From Candidatus Hydrogenedentota bacterium (GTDB taxonomy: Bacteria > Hydrogenedentota > Hydrogenedentia > Hydrogenedentales > SLHB01): a stretch of 64,000 nucleotides of DNA. The notes beneath the pieces were generated by a model. The model ran no database searches and was not told the DNA's origin. It was given only the letters and a program-made list of their open reading frames with translations. Position numbers and translations under genes: made by a program. The stretch covers positions 1 through 64,000 of the forward strand of contig JAIBAQ010000011.1 in NCBI GenBank assembly GCA_019695095.1. Direction: 5' to 3'. The first letter of the stretch is position 1; the number at the start of each line of letters is the position of its first letter. Shown piece after piece: positions 1 through 9,108 of this stretch.

Positions 1-68
1 CGATTAATGGATGTTCTACCGCCGCTTATTGAACGGCTGCGCGGGGTGTGACGCGCGCGGCCAGTCGC

Positions 69-788
69 TTACCGATACGTCCACAGACGCGGCTCGGACA
101 AGTGAGGCGTCGCATTGAACGTGTTGAGCGAGAACCGATCCTTCGTGAACTGAAACTCGGTGAACGAACCGTTGCGGACTTGCCACGCGAGTTCGAGCGT
201 CGTCTCCAGCGACGTGCCGAGGGCCATGTACATGGCGACGGCGGTCGGCCCGCCCGAGGTAAACACGGCGACGCGTTGGCCGTTCTCGCCCGATAGCGTC
301 ACGCGCTCGTAGCTGTCGCGCACGCGCTGGATGAACGCCGCAAACGACTCGATATCCGTGTGAGCGTATTCCTCGCGCGCCCACTTCAACAGCAATTTCT
401 CGAAGGCCTTTTGAAAGAGCCGCTCGCGTTCCGCTCGGTCGTCGGACTCGCCAAACCGCTGCATCGCTTCGAGCACAAACGGGTCTTCCATGCACAGTTG
501 CGGCATGAACTTTGCCGCCAACGCCTCTCCCGGCAGTTCCGCCAGTTCGTCGACGACTTCCACACCCGGCCAATGAAAGCCCTCAGATGCGTACACTTCG
601 CCCGCGATCTCCGCGCTGCGACGCTGGCGGATCAGCGGCCCCGAGACCACACGATCGAACCGGATTCCGTGCCGCGCCCAGTACGCGCCCAGACAGCGCG
701 CCTGCTCTTCGCCGAGGGACGAAAGCCTGTCGTACTCGTCTTCATGAAACGAGGCCTGTCCGTGGCGGACAACGGTCAAGAAACCCAT
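69..788 (-). CDS. Histidine phosphatase superfamily protein (phosphoglycerate mutase-like)
   Basis: A 239-residue protein of the histidine phosphatase (PGAM/SixA) superfamily, which hydrolyses phosphate monoesters through a phosphohistidine. The N-terminal RHGQ motif (residues 8-11) supplies the nucleophilic His. SGPLIRQ near residue 49 matches the conserved phosphate-pocket Arg region. The second catalytic His, normally in a [S/T]HGG motif, is absent: the sequence reads FTSGGPT. I start at the Met just before FLTVVRHG because the family begins there; a 13-residue upstream extension in frame has no homology signature. It is divergent from the RhaT-like gene. Substrate unknown. Confidence 0.85.
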   Translation of the reverse strand: MGFLTVVRHGQASFHEDEYDRLSSLGEEQARCLGAYWARHGIRFDRVVSGPLIRQRRSAEIAGEVYASEGFHWPGVEVVDELAELPGEALAAKFMPQLCMEDPFVLEAMQRFGESDDRAERERLFQKAFEKLLLKWAREEYAHTDIESFAAFIQRVRDSYERVTLSGENGQRVAVFTSGGPTAVAMYMALGTSLETTLELAWQVRNGSFTEFQFTKDRFSLNTFNATPHLSEPRLWTYR

Positions 789-986
789 ATGAATGAAACT
801 CCACGCGGTTATGAGTGTGTGGCGCACCGCGGTTCGAACAATAGGGCCGAACGACTGAGGCCGTCTTGGCGCGGCACGGGCGTATTGTGAGGGGGCACGC
901 GTGAAAACGCAAGGCGATTACCCGAAAAAGATGATAGTATAGCTCCCAACTTCCGTGGGGGACGGCAGCGCAAGAAGGGGGAACAC

Positions 987-2051
987 ATGGAGACGGTAGC
1001 GGCCAATCCATTCCTGGGTGTGGCGATGCACGCAATTGGCGCGATGTTCGCCGCGACGTGCTACACGCCGGAGAAGCGAGTCAAGGGATGGTCCTGGCAA
1101 ACCTACTGGATCACGCAGGCCTCGTTCTGCTGGTTTCTCTTGCCGATCATCGGCGCGTGGCTCACGATTCCCCAGCTCGCCGACGTGTTGCGCGAAGCCC
1201 CCAGGGACGCGATGCTCCGCTCGTTCCTGCTGGGCGCGGCCTACGGAATTGGCGGCACGGCGTTTGGGATTTCGATTCGGTATATCGGGTTTTCGCTCAC
1301 GTATGCGATTGCGGTTGGCCTATCGAGCGTCCTCGGCACCCTCATTCCGCCAATCGTGAAAGGCACGCTCGTATCGACGTTGAGCCGCCCCGGCGCGGGG
1401 TGGATTATTGCGGGTATCGTTGCGGGCACATTGGGCATCGCGTTCACGGGCGTTGCGGGACGCCTCAAGGAGAAGGACCTCAGTTCCCAGGAATTGACTG
1501 GACAATTCTCGCTCTTGAAGGGACTGCTCCTATCGCTGCTGGCTGGCGTCTTGTCGGCGGTCTACGGTTTTGCGCTGGAAGCCGGTGAACCCATCGCCGA
1601 CGTGGCGACCGCGCACGGGGCGGGCATCTGGCGCGGCAACGTCGTGTACATCTTCTCCAACACCGGCGCGTTTGTGACGACCTCAATCTACTGCCTCTAC
1701 CTGCACGCGCGGCACAAGACCCTCGGCGAGATTGTCGCGCTGCCCGCGGGACAGCCCGAGGCATCGCTCCGGGTGAACTGGGCCATGGCCATCACCACCG
1801 GCGTCTTCTGGTACGGCCAGTTCTTCTTCTACAACCTCGGCCACGTCCGGATGGGCAACTACAAGTTCACGAGTTGGGCCATCCACATGGTCATGCTCGT
1901 GCTCATTAGCAATCTCGTCGGCCTCTTCTTGCGCGAATGGATCGATTGCCGCCGCCTTACCCGAAGGACCTTGGCTATCGCGTTGACCATCCTGCTCTCC
2001 GCCGTGCTGTTGCTGACCTACGGCAACTACATCGGGGAACAGATGAAATAA
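987..2051 (+). CDS. L-rhamnose-proton symporter (RhaT) family transporter
   Basis: This 354-residue inner-membrane protein shows about ten hydrophobic segments and the RhaT-type opening (NPFLGVAMHAIGAM, then a Tyr-Thr-Pro-Glu-Lys stretch at about 28-32). RhaT is a proton-coupled L-rhamnose importer of the DMT superfamily and has this length. A GGGGG run lies 7 nt before the ATG. No rhamnose catabolic genes are adjacent, so the substrate may be another sugar. Family assignment is strong; exact sugar is inferred. Confidence 0.85.
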   Translation: METVAANPFLGVAMHAIGAMFAATCYTPEKRVKGWSWQTYWITQASFCWFLLPIIGAWLTIPQLADVLREAPRDAMLRSFLLGAAYGIGGTAFGISIRYIGFSLTYAIAVGLSSVLGTLIPPIVKGTLVSTLSRPGAGWIIAGIVAGTLGIAFTGVAGRLKEKDLSSQELTGQFSLLKGLLLSLLAGVLSAVYGFALEAGEPIADVATAHGAGIWRGNVVYIFSNTGAFVTTSIYCLYLHARHKTLGEIVALPAGQPEASLRVNWAMAITTGVFWYGQFFFYNLGHVRMGNYKFTSWAIHMVMLVLISNLVGLFLREWIDCRRLTRRTLAIALTILLSAVLLLTYGNYIGEQMK

Positions 2052-2213
2052 GGCGAGAGCGTCGCGCGGGCCGTGAGAAGCCGGTTGCCGCGTGCCTGGT
2101 CAACGTGTACACTCGCGACGCAATGCTGCGCCCGAATTCGGAGGGCCACGCAGTCCTTCTTATCTGATCGACTATGTATCGGCGTTTGCCGTTTCCGCAA
2201 GGAGTTGTTGAAC

Positions 2214-3038
2214 ATGAGTGGTCTGCAGTCGCTGAAACAGAATTTGGTGGGCACACTCGCTGGACGATTCCTGATGTCGGCACGCGATTCGTTGCAGCTC
2301 GTACAATCCGCGTTGACGAATCCGGAAAGCATTGGCTGCATCGCCAACGATTATATCGCCATGGTGCTGGTCACGCGCCTGTGTCGCGCGGGGCAAGTGT
2401 TCGTGGATGTCGGCGCGCACATCGGCATTATGATCGACGCCGTGCAGCACCATGATCCATCCGTCGAGATCATTGCCGTGGAGGCCATTCCGGAGAAGGT
2501 TGCCAACCTTCGCAGGAAGTTTCCCCGCATCACGCTGCACGAGTGCGCGGTCGGCGAGGTGCCCGGGGAAGCGTCGTTCTTCATCAATTTGGAGCAGACC
2601 GGGTACAGCAGTCTATCGGATGTGACCGGTTCGAGCGCAAACAAAGAGATACGGGTCAAGGTTGCCACGCTCGATGACCTGCTCGGCGCGAAGAAGATCG
2701 ATGTAATCAAGATTGACGTGGAAGGCGCCGAGTTGGGCGTGTTTCGTGGCGCTCAGGCCGTGCTGAGTCATTCGCGTCCGTTCATGATGTTTGAAAGCGG
2801 ACCCGACGAGCGGCTCGGCTACACCAAAACCGCGCTCTGGCAGTTCCTGCACGATCACGACTATGCAGTCTTGGCGCCGAATGCCGTGGCCCACAATCAC
2901 GACGGACTGGGACTGGAAGGGTTTCTGGAAAGCCATGTTTACCCGCGCCGCGCAACGAACTTCTTCGCAATACCTCGCGAGCGGCGCATCGAAGCTCGAG
3001 ACCGCGCGCGTGAGATTCTGAAAATTGTCGTAACCTAA
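2214..3038 (+). CDS. FkbM family methyltransferase
   Basis: A 274-residue SAM-dependent O-methyltransferase of the FkbM family. SAM motif I is VFVDVGAHIG (about 62-71). An acidic VEAIPE stretch follows, and the family signature DVIKIDVEGAELGVF sits at about 161-175. These enzymes usually methylate sugars or polyketide and cell-surface glycans. The ATG at 2214 has AAGGAG 9 nt upstream; the frame stays open upstream but codes for nothing recognisable. It stands alone, convergent with the NAD-kinase-like gene, so the substrate cannot be deduced. Confidence 0.85.
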   Translation: MSGLQSLKQNLVGTLAGRFLMSARDSLQLVQSALTNPESIGCIANDYIAMVLVTRLCRAGQVFVDVGAHIGIMIDAVQHHDPSVEIIAVEAIPEKVANLRRKFPRITLHECAVGEVPGEASFFINLEQTGYSSLSDVTGSSANKEIRVKVATLDDLLGAKKIDVIKIDVEGAELGVFRGAQAVLSHSRPFMMFESGPDERLGYTKTALWQFLHDHDYAVLAPNAVAHNHDGLGLEGFLESHVYPRRATNFFAIPRERRIEARDRAREILKIVVT

Positions 3039-3053
3039 GGAACGACAGGGGAA

Positions 3054-3086
3054 GCTGTACTCCGCGCCGCTACAGCGCTATTTTTC
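3054..3086 (+). terminator. Possible terminator between convergent genes
   Basis: GCTGTA (3054-3059) pairs with TACAGC (3071-3076) around an 11-nt loop and is followed by GCTATTTTT. It sits at the end of the FkbM gene and overlaps the last codon of the convergent NAD-kinase-like gene. The stem is only 6 bp, so this is a weak call. Confidence 0.35.
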
Positions 3087-4022
3087 GACGACGATGTGAC
3101 CTTGCCTCTCGGCAACGCCGATACTTGCCAGTGTGCCCGCCTGGAAATCGAGAAAGTCCTTCTCGATACCATCGCTGAATATGACGCCGCTATCCGGCAT
3201 CTCAGAAACAATCTGCAACGGGCTTGCGGGGGTCACCGTTCCGAATGTCACGTTTGCCGAAGTAGTTGTGCTGGGCCACGGTTCGCGCACGGAAAAATAC
3301 AGGAATGGGGCGTCCCACGGAACAGCATGAACCTGACTGGATTCCGTTTTGACGCCGGAGATTGCGTACGCAATACCCGCAGCCCCCGCGACGATGCTAC
3401 GCAGCCAACCGGTAGATCCTAACCCGGTGGACACGATAATGCCGCTGGAGGATTGACGCTCGCTCGTCCCCCCTATCTGAAGTTGGTACCTGGCGGATGT
3501 GTGCGTCTTCGGACCGATGAACAGGTCATTGACGGCCAGCAGGGTCTGGCCCGTGTTCAACTCGGCTTTGGCCATGGTCACCTTGCGGATAGGCAGTTCT
3601 CCAGCAAACACGGCGGGAGTGATTCGTTTGAGCTGCTCCACGCGGAAGGGCAACAGGACTCCCTCCCAACGCTCGGGATCGGGATTCACGCCAATCACGG
3701 GTTGTTTGTCGAGATACTTGAGCGTGTTCGCAACAAGGCCGTCCTGGCCTATCGCCACAATCACGTCCTTTTCGCCAAATACGAAGTTGGGCAGGAAGGA
3801 CCGGTCCACGGTTTGAAGTCGGCCTATTTCGGAGAGACATAACTGCGCGGACGCAACCGCCTTCTTGTAACGCGCATCCTCTCGTTGATAATCCGTGAAA
3901 TCCGCGCCGAGGTGTTCGATGTAGAAGCGAGCCTGCGCCTCCGTGTTAAAACGAATGACAAGTTCGTCCAACCGCGTCTTGCGCGTGATGAGAACGATCT
4001 TGTTCTCCGAGATCCGGTTCAT
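3078..4022 (-). CDS. Divergent NAD kinase-like (diacylglycerol/NAD kinase fold) protein
   Basis: A 314-residue protein with the ordered NAD-kinase signatures in altered form. GQDG (92-95) stands in place of GGDG and keeps the catalytic Asp. ND (165-166) replaces the usual NE, and VSTGLGSTGW (197-206) matches the VSTPTGSTAY loop. NAD kinases phosphorylate the 2'-OH of NAD with ATP. A second, canonical NAD kinase is encoded at 23208-23942, so this copy may have another substrate or a regulatory role. Its ATG overlaps the stop of the SPFH gene (ATGA), showing translational coupling. Fold is well supported; catalytic activity is uncertain. Confidence 0.7.
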   Translation of the reverse strand: MNRISENKIVLITRKTRLDELVIRFNTEAQARFYIEHLGADFTDYQREDARYKKAVASAQLCLSEIGRLQTVDRSFLPNFVFGEKDVIVAIGQDGLVANTLKYLDKQPVIGVNPDPERWEGVLLPFRVEQLKRITPAVFAGELPIRKVTMAKAELNTGQTLLAVNDLFIGPKTHTSARYQLQIGGTSERQSSSGIIVSTGLGSTGWLRSIVAGAAGIAYAISGVKTESSQVHAVPWDAPFLYFSVREPWPSTTTSANVTFGTVTPASPLQIVSEMPDSGVIFSDGIEKDFLDFQAGTLASIGVAERQGHIVVEK

Positions 4023-5044
4023 GACTCGGCCGCAGGTCTATTCATCAACTCACGCAGCAAATCGGGCGAAAGGTTAAGCTCTCCAATCTTTCCGGCGCTC
4101 TTGGCAAGATCTTTGAAGGCCAGGGCGATCAAGTCGCTGGACCCCATTCGCGAAGTAGCCAGGACTTCGAGCACGCGTGGATCGGAGTCAGCAACGGCCT
4201 TCATAATCGCGGAAATCTGGTACGCCTGGGTGTCCGCTTCCTGACGCGCGTTCTGTGTCGCAAGTGCAACGAGTTCGCGCTTCTTCTCTTCCAACGTGAT
4301 CTGCGCAGCCATTTCCGCTTCCATCAATTCGCTCTTCTTCTGCTGGACGGACTTTTCCGCCTCCATCTGGGTTTCGCGGATTTGGCGTTGCTTGTTTTCC
4401 ACGGCGATCTCGGTATTGAGTTCGTTCTCCTTGATGGCGCGCTCCTGCTCGACCGCTGCATTGCGCCGCAGGTATACGGCCTCGTCCGCCTGGCGCAGGA
4501 TCTGCTCTCGAACCTCCGCTTCCAGCGCGCGAGCCGTCTCGGGTGTCGGCTTGATCGCCAGGATGGACAAGCCAAGCACTTCGATTCCCAGCGACGTAAT
4601 CGCTTCCGCGCTCCGCATGCCTTCGCGCAATTGCGCAACCAACGTGTCACTGCTTCCCAAGGCGTCGCGAAGCGACATGGCCTTCAATGCGGAACGCGTA
4701 AGCACCTGCGTGTGATTCACCAAACGTTGAGGCAGTCGCGTGGGATCTTCCGATGCATACGATTTTCCGTTCGGCGCCAAGGTGAAGTTCATGAGCCGGG
4801 AGAGCTTCTTTGGATCCGATACCCGGTACGCGAGTTGGCCTTGGATGGTAATCTTCTGAAAGTCAGCCGTCACTTCCTCGAAGATGAACGGCAAATCTAC
4901 GCTTGCTATCGGAATTCGAACCAACGACGTGGTGGGAGCGAAATAGAAAAAGGAAAGCCCCTCCCCTTCCCGCACAAGAACCCCTTTTCGGTACTGAAGA
5001 ATGTATTCGGTGGGTTGTACCTTAATGAATTGCAGTCCCAGCAT
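4019..5044 (-). CDS. SPFH/band 7 domain protein
   Basis: A 341-residue protein with an N-terminal SPFH (stomatin/prohibitin/flotillin/HflKC) domain, roughly residues 5-190, followed by a long Glu/Ala/Gln-rich coiled coil (about 190-290) and a short C-terminal tail. SPFH proteins oligomerise into membrane-associated rings or microdomain scaffolds. Unlike HflK/C or flotillins, I see no N-terminal transmembrane helix or signal peptide, so it may be cytosolic or recruited to the membrane. GGGAGG lies 7 nt upstream of the ATG. It is the first gene of a two-gene unit with the NAD-kinase-like gene and lies 158 bp downstream of the hybrid kinase. Confidence 0.8.
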   Translation of the reverse strand: MLGLQFIKVQPTEYILQYRKGVLVREGEGLSFFYFAPTTSLVRIPIASVDLPFIFEEVTADFQKITIQGQLAYRVSDPKKLSRLMNFTLAPNGKSYASEDPTRLPQRLVNHTQVLTRSALKAMSLRDALGSSDTLVAQLREGMRSAEAITSLGIEVLGLSILAIKPTPETARALEAEVREQILRQADEAVYLRRNAAVEQERAIKENELNTEIAVENKQRQIRETQMEAEKSVQQKKSELMEAEMAAQITLEEKKRELVALATQNARQEADTQAYQISAIMKAVADSDPRVLEVLATSRMGSSDLIALAFKDLAKSAGKIGELNLSPDLLRELMNRPAAES

Positions 5045-5202
5045 TTCAGCGCCTCCCCTGTCTGTTCACGATTACGCCCAGACGCGTTCTCCGGAACGTC
5101 AACTATCGAATTCAGAACCTGCACGGACCAAGGAGATTCGCAGCCCACAACTGTACGGCGCAGTAACGCGCAGAGGATTCCCTTCGCGAATTCCAGGAGA
5201 TC

Positions 5203-8200
5203 CTATGCGGAGTCGAGGACTTCCCGGACTTTTCGCAGCAGCGCGTCGCGTTGATACGGCTTCTGAATAAGCTGCAGATCCTCGGCCAATACAAAGTTCG
5301 TGTGAATGGCGTTGGCGCTGTAACCGCTCGCAAAGAGAAACTTCACGTGCGGCTTTTTCTCTCGGATTCGCTTCTGCACTTCGCGACCGCCCATGCGTGG
5401 CATCACGACATCGAGCAAGGCCAGATCGATCGCATCCGCGTGCGCGTCGAACATGTACATGGCTTCAATACCGTCGGACGCGGTCAGCACCGTGTAGCCG
5501 GCATCGCGCAGGAGCCGCGCCGCGAGGTTGAGAATCATCTCTTCGTCTTCGGCGAGGAGAATCGTCTCCGTTCCACCGGGCGCCATGCCGGTTACCTTAT
5601 CGCCGATCGTCACGGCGGCCCGTTGTGAAATGGGCAGATAGACCTTGAAGGTCGTGCCTTTCCCGACTTCGCTGTACGTGTGAATCATGCCGTCGTGGTG
5701 CTTGACGATACCGTAGACCGTAGCAAGACCGAGCCCCGTACCCTCACCTTCGCCTTTCGTTGTGAAGAACGGCTCGAATACGTGCTCCAGCACGGTCTTC
5801 TCCATACCGCAGCCGGTGTCCGTCACGCTGAGCAATACGTAGCGGCCTTCTTTGGCCCACGGGTGATTCACTTTGAACTCGTGATCCACGACAACGTTCT
5901 CGGTTTCGATGGTGAGCCGCCCGCCATCGGGCATCGCGTCGCGGGCATTGACGCAGAGATTCAGCAAGACTTGCTCGATCTGGCTGACGTCCGCGTGAAC
6001 CGTCCCAAGGCGGTGTCCGGGAATGATGTCGAGCTGGATGTGTTCGCCGATAATGCGGCGCAGCATCTTCATCAGTCCCGCAACCAGTTCGTTCAAGTCA
6101 ACGGGGACAGGCTGGATAACCTGACGTCGGCTGAAGGTAAGCAACTGACGCGTGAGGGTGCTGGCGCGTTCGGCCGCAAGCCGCACCTGCTCCAACTCGG
6201 AGCGGTGATTGTCCCCCGGGGCCAAATCTTCGAGAATCAAATCCGTGTAGCCGAGTATGGCCTGAAGGAGGTTGTTAAAATCGTGCGCGATTCCCCCTGC
6301 CAACTGGCCGACGGCCTCCATCTTCTGCGATTGCAGCAACTGCTCCTGAAGCTGCCTGCGGTCGGTTACGTCGCGGTCGACGCCGCGAAATCCCGTCAAG
6401 TTGCCGTCCGAATCCACAATAGGAACCGCGGTACTCTCAAGGAAGCGCCATGCCCCTTCCTTGTGTTTCCAGCGGACCATAATGTTCCGCCATCCGCGCC
6501 GCTCCGCGACCCATCTGGGGAACTGGTCCTCGAAGATGGCTCGATCTTCCTCGTGCGTCAGGTCCGTTCCACTCCGTCCGACAATCTCTTCCGGTTTGTA
6601 TCCGAGAATGGACTCGACCGCCGGATTGCTGAAGGTGTGAACGCCGTTTACGTCCACGGTCCAAATCCAGTCGCGCGACGTTTCGACCAATGACCGGATC
6701 ATCTCATCCCGCTCGCGTAATGCTTCCGCATTCCGTATGCGATCGGTAATGTCCCGTTGGACTCCCCAGGCTCGGACGACATAGCCATCTTCCACAAAGC
6801 CGACAAGGCTGTTGATGAAGTGATGGGCGTTACCCTTGGCATCGGTGATGATCGTTGGAAAGTCGTCGAGCCGATACCCGGCCTGTATGAACTCCCTGAC
6901 ATACTTGATGTTGCGGGGGTCCTCCGCCGAAAACTGCTTGAGGCTTACGCCGATGAACTCTTCCGCACGGCTAAGCCCGTGCATGCGCGCCATGGCGTCA
7001 TTGCATTCCGCCAGATAGACATTCTCCATGATTAAGTCGAACTGCTCATCGACGGAAGCCGAAATGGGGATGGGCTTCTTTGTCTCGTATCGATAAATGC
7101 CCTCGGAAGTGTTCTCGAAGAAACTGCGGTAACGCTCCTCGCTTTCGCGGAGCAGTTGCTCCGAGAGTCTGCGCTGAGTCACATCGGTCCCAACGCAGAG
7201 CAGCTCGGAGAAACTGCCGTCGGGCCGTTGAAGCGGCTTGTTCGACCATGATACCCACACGCGCTCTCCGTTGCGGCGCATGTTTTCGTTTTCGTTGGGA
7301 TTGTAGCGGTCGGGATACCGGACGATGTCGGCAACCATCGCGGCCAAGTCTCTTCCCGCACGGTCGTGATCCGGGACAATAGTCCCCACGACATTCTGTC
7401 CAATGATTTCATTTTCCGAATAGCCAAAAAACGATTGGGCGTATTCGTTGATGAACGTGACCTCGCCCTTCGTGTTCATCCGGAGAATGATGGTGTTTGC
7501 GCTCTCCACAAGGTCGCGATACTTCGATTCGCTGGTCTTCATCGCCGCGGAGGCTTCCATGGACTTCATGGTCTCGCAACACAGCGATCCGAGGATCATG
7601 GCCAAGTCGCGATCTTGCACGGTAAACGGCGCGAGCTTCTTGTTGTGCAGCGCGATGATCCCCGACACATCACCCTGGTCGCTGAGCAACGGAAGCGAAA
7701 GCACAGACTGTTCGAAATACCCGTCCCACCCGCTGCGGTCAATGTCCGTCCGCGCTTTGATATCCTCAATCAGAATCGAAGTCTTGGTCTCCCACACCCG
7801 CCCAAATACACTGTGCTCACGAAGCGGGAGCGGAATCTGGGCCGGCACGTGGTCGCCGTCCAGCGAATAGACGCGCACAAGGGCATCCCCTCGCTTTATG
7901 AAGAGGCATCCCCCTTCCGCGCCCACCATGTCAGCGAACTGATCCATCGCGATCCGCCCAAGCTCCTCCACCGAGGAACTCACGGCCATGCGCTTGGAGG
8001 CATCAATGACCTTTCTTAGGCGGCGGTTTAGCGCCTCCAACTCTTCGTTTCGCTGCCGCAGCGCCTCTTCCGTGCTTCTGTGTTCCGTAATATCCTGGAA
8101 CGTGCCAAGCACCGCGGCTTTGCCCTCATAATCGATGACCTGATTGGTCAACGCAATCCATCGGTCGCCGCCATCCTTGCAGCGAATGGCCAATTCATAC

Positions 8201-8799
8201 CGTTCGCGCGTTTCCTCGCCCCTGAGCCGTGCCAGTCCCCGTTCGCGCGCAAGTTCTCGCCATTCGGGCACCACCAGGTCCCAGAAATTCATATTGAGCA
8301 GTTCTTCGGTGGAAAACCCCGAGATAATCGTGGCGGCGCGATTCATGTAACAGAACTTCTGACCGCGGTGAATGAAGATGGCCGCTGCCGACAGGTCGGC
8401 CAGGGCGTGAAACTTGTTCTCGCTTTCGCGCAGCGTTTGTGAGGCCGTTGACTCAGGCTTCCACAGCCATCGGCGGCCCAGAAGGTAAGCGACTGCCCCA
8501 CCCATGAACGCCGCCACGATGACCTGCCACCATTCCAATCCCCGGAGGTCCGCGCCCAGTACCTCTCCTGGCTCGGCTCCATAGGCTGCGTGAGACAACG
8601 CCAGACACAACACGGCAAAGGCGGCAAGTTTCGTTGAGATTCCAGGACGTTGAAGCGGCGCGAATCGGCTTGTTCTGGTATGTCGACGGGAACGTCTTGA
8701 AACTGATGGGGAGCTCGTGGATTGGGGGCCGGGAAGCGCTGCGTCGAATGGCAGCCGTGCGTGGAAACACCAATCCGAAACCATTCCCGGCAAGTCCAT
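5203..8799 (-). CDS. Multi-PAS/GAF hybrid sensor histidine kinase with C-terminal receiver
   Basis: A roughly 1,198-residue hybrid kinase. In order: an N-terminal hydrophobic stretch ending AAYGAE, a second membrane helix, PAS, GAF, three further PAS domains, HisKA with the phosphoacceptor in IAHDFNN, HATPase_c (N box LCVNARDA, G boxes VTDTGCGME and GTGLGLATVYG), and a receiver whose Asp lies in LLDVVMP. It autophosphorylates on His and passes phosphate to its own receiver. The signal is unknown; the GAF and PAS domains suggest small ligands or redox. The start is uncertain: I use the ATG at 8799, but the frame is open to 8937 and an ATG at 8784 is also possible. No DNA-binding partner regulator is adjacent. 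Confidence 0.85.
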   Translation of the reverse strand: MDLPGMVSDWCFHARLPFDAALPGPQSTSSPSVSRRSRRHTRTSRFAPLQRPGISTKLAAFAVLCLALSHAAYGAEPGEVLGADLRGLEWWQVIVAAFMGGAVAYLLGRRWLWKPESTASQTLRESENKFHALADLSAAAIFIHRGQKFCYMNRAATIISGFSTEELLNMNFWDLVVPEWRELARERGLARLRGEETRERYELAIRCKDGGDRWIALTNQVIDYEGKAAVLGTFQDITEHRSTEEALRQRNEELEALNRRLRKVIDASKRMAVSSSVEELGRIAMDQFADMVGAEGGCLFIKRGDALVRVYSLDGDHVPAQIPLPLREHSVFGRVWETKTSILIEDIKARTDIDRSGWDGYFEQSVLSLPLLSDQGDVSGIIALHNKKLAPFTVQDRDLAMILGSLCCETMKSMEASAAMKTSESKYRDLVESANTIILRMNTKGEVTFINEYAQSFFGYSENEIIGQNVVGTIVPDHDRAGRDLAAMVADIVRYPDRYNPNENENMRRNGERVWVSWSNKPLQRPDGSFSELLCVGTDVTQRRLSEQLLRESEERYRSFFENTSEGIYRYETKKPIPISASVDEQFDLIMENVYLAECNDAMARMHGLSRAEEFIGVSLKQFSAEDPRNIKYVREFIQAGYRLDDFPTIITDAKGNAHHFINSLVGFVEDGYVVRAWGVQRDITDRIRNAEALRERDEMIRSLVETSRDWIWTVDVNGVHTFSNPAVESILGYKPEEIVGRSGTDLTHEEDRAIFEDQFPRWVAERRGWRNIMVRWKHKEGAWRFLESTAVPIVDSDGNLTGFRGVDRDVTDRRQLQEQLLQSQKMEAVGQLAGGIAHDFNNLLQAILGYTDLILEDLAPGDNHRSELEQVRLAAERASTLTRQLLTFSRRQVIQPVPVDLNELVAGLMKMLRRIIGEHIQLDIIPGHRLGTVHADVSQIEQVLLNLCVNARDAMPDGGRLTIETENVVVDHEFKVNHPWAKEGRYVLLSVTDTGCGMEKTVLEHVFEPFFTTKGEGEGTGLGLATVYGIVKHHDGMIHTYSEVGKGTTFKVYLPISQRAAVTIGDKVTGMAPGGTETILLAEDEEMILNLAARLLRDAGYTVLTASDGIEAMYMFDAHADAIDLALLDVVMPRMGGREVQKRIREKKPHVKFLFASGYSANAIHTNFVLAEDLQLIQKPYQRDALLRKVREVLDSA

Positions 8800-9108
8800 A
8801 CCTCCAGTTGTTCCACGAATAAACTCAGAGACTACGTACTTCCTCTGGGTTAGACGCCCATGGCACAATGGGACATCCGACGGCGTGTCATTATAGCGAA
8901 AGCTTCCCTGATGCGATACGCTGTAGTTTCTGCCCACGCTCGTAACATGTCCTACTCACTCCCCCCCTGTACGGTCACGCCAAGTTGACAGCACGGCCCG
9001 CACATTGATGACAACTTGGAAATACTCTAGGATGGGCGTCTATTCGTGTTGGGGAGGTCCGGGCCAGATCTACGTGGAGGATTTCGGATGGCATCAGGAG
9101 ACGGTCGA

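Noticed and set aside
8800-8937. N-terminal extension of the hybrid kinase
   Set aside because: In frame but not protein-like, without a ribosome site near its first codon; kept only as an uncertainty.
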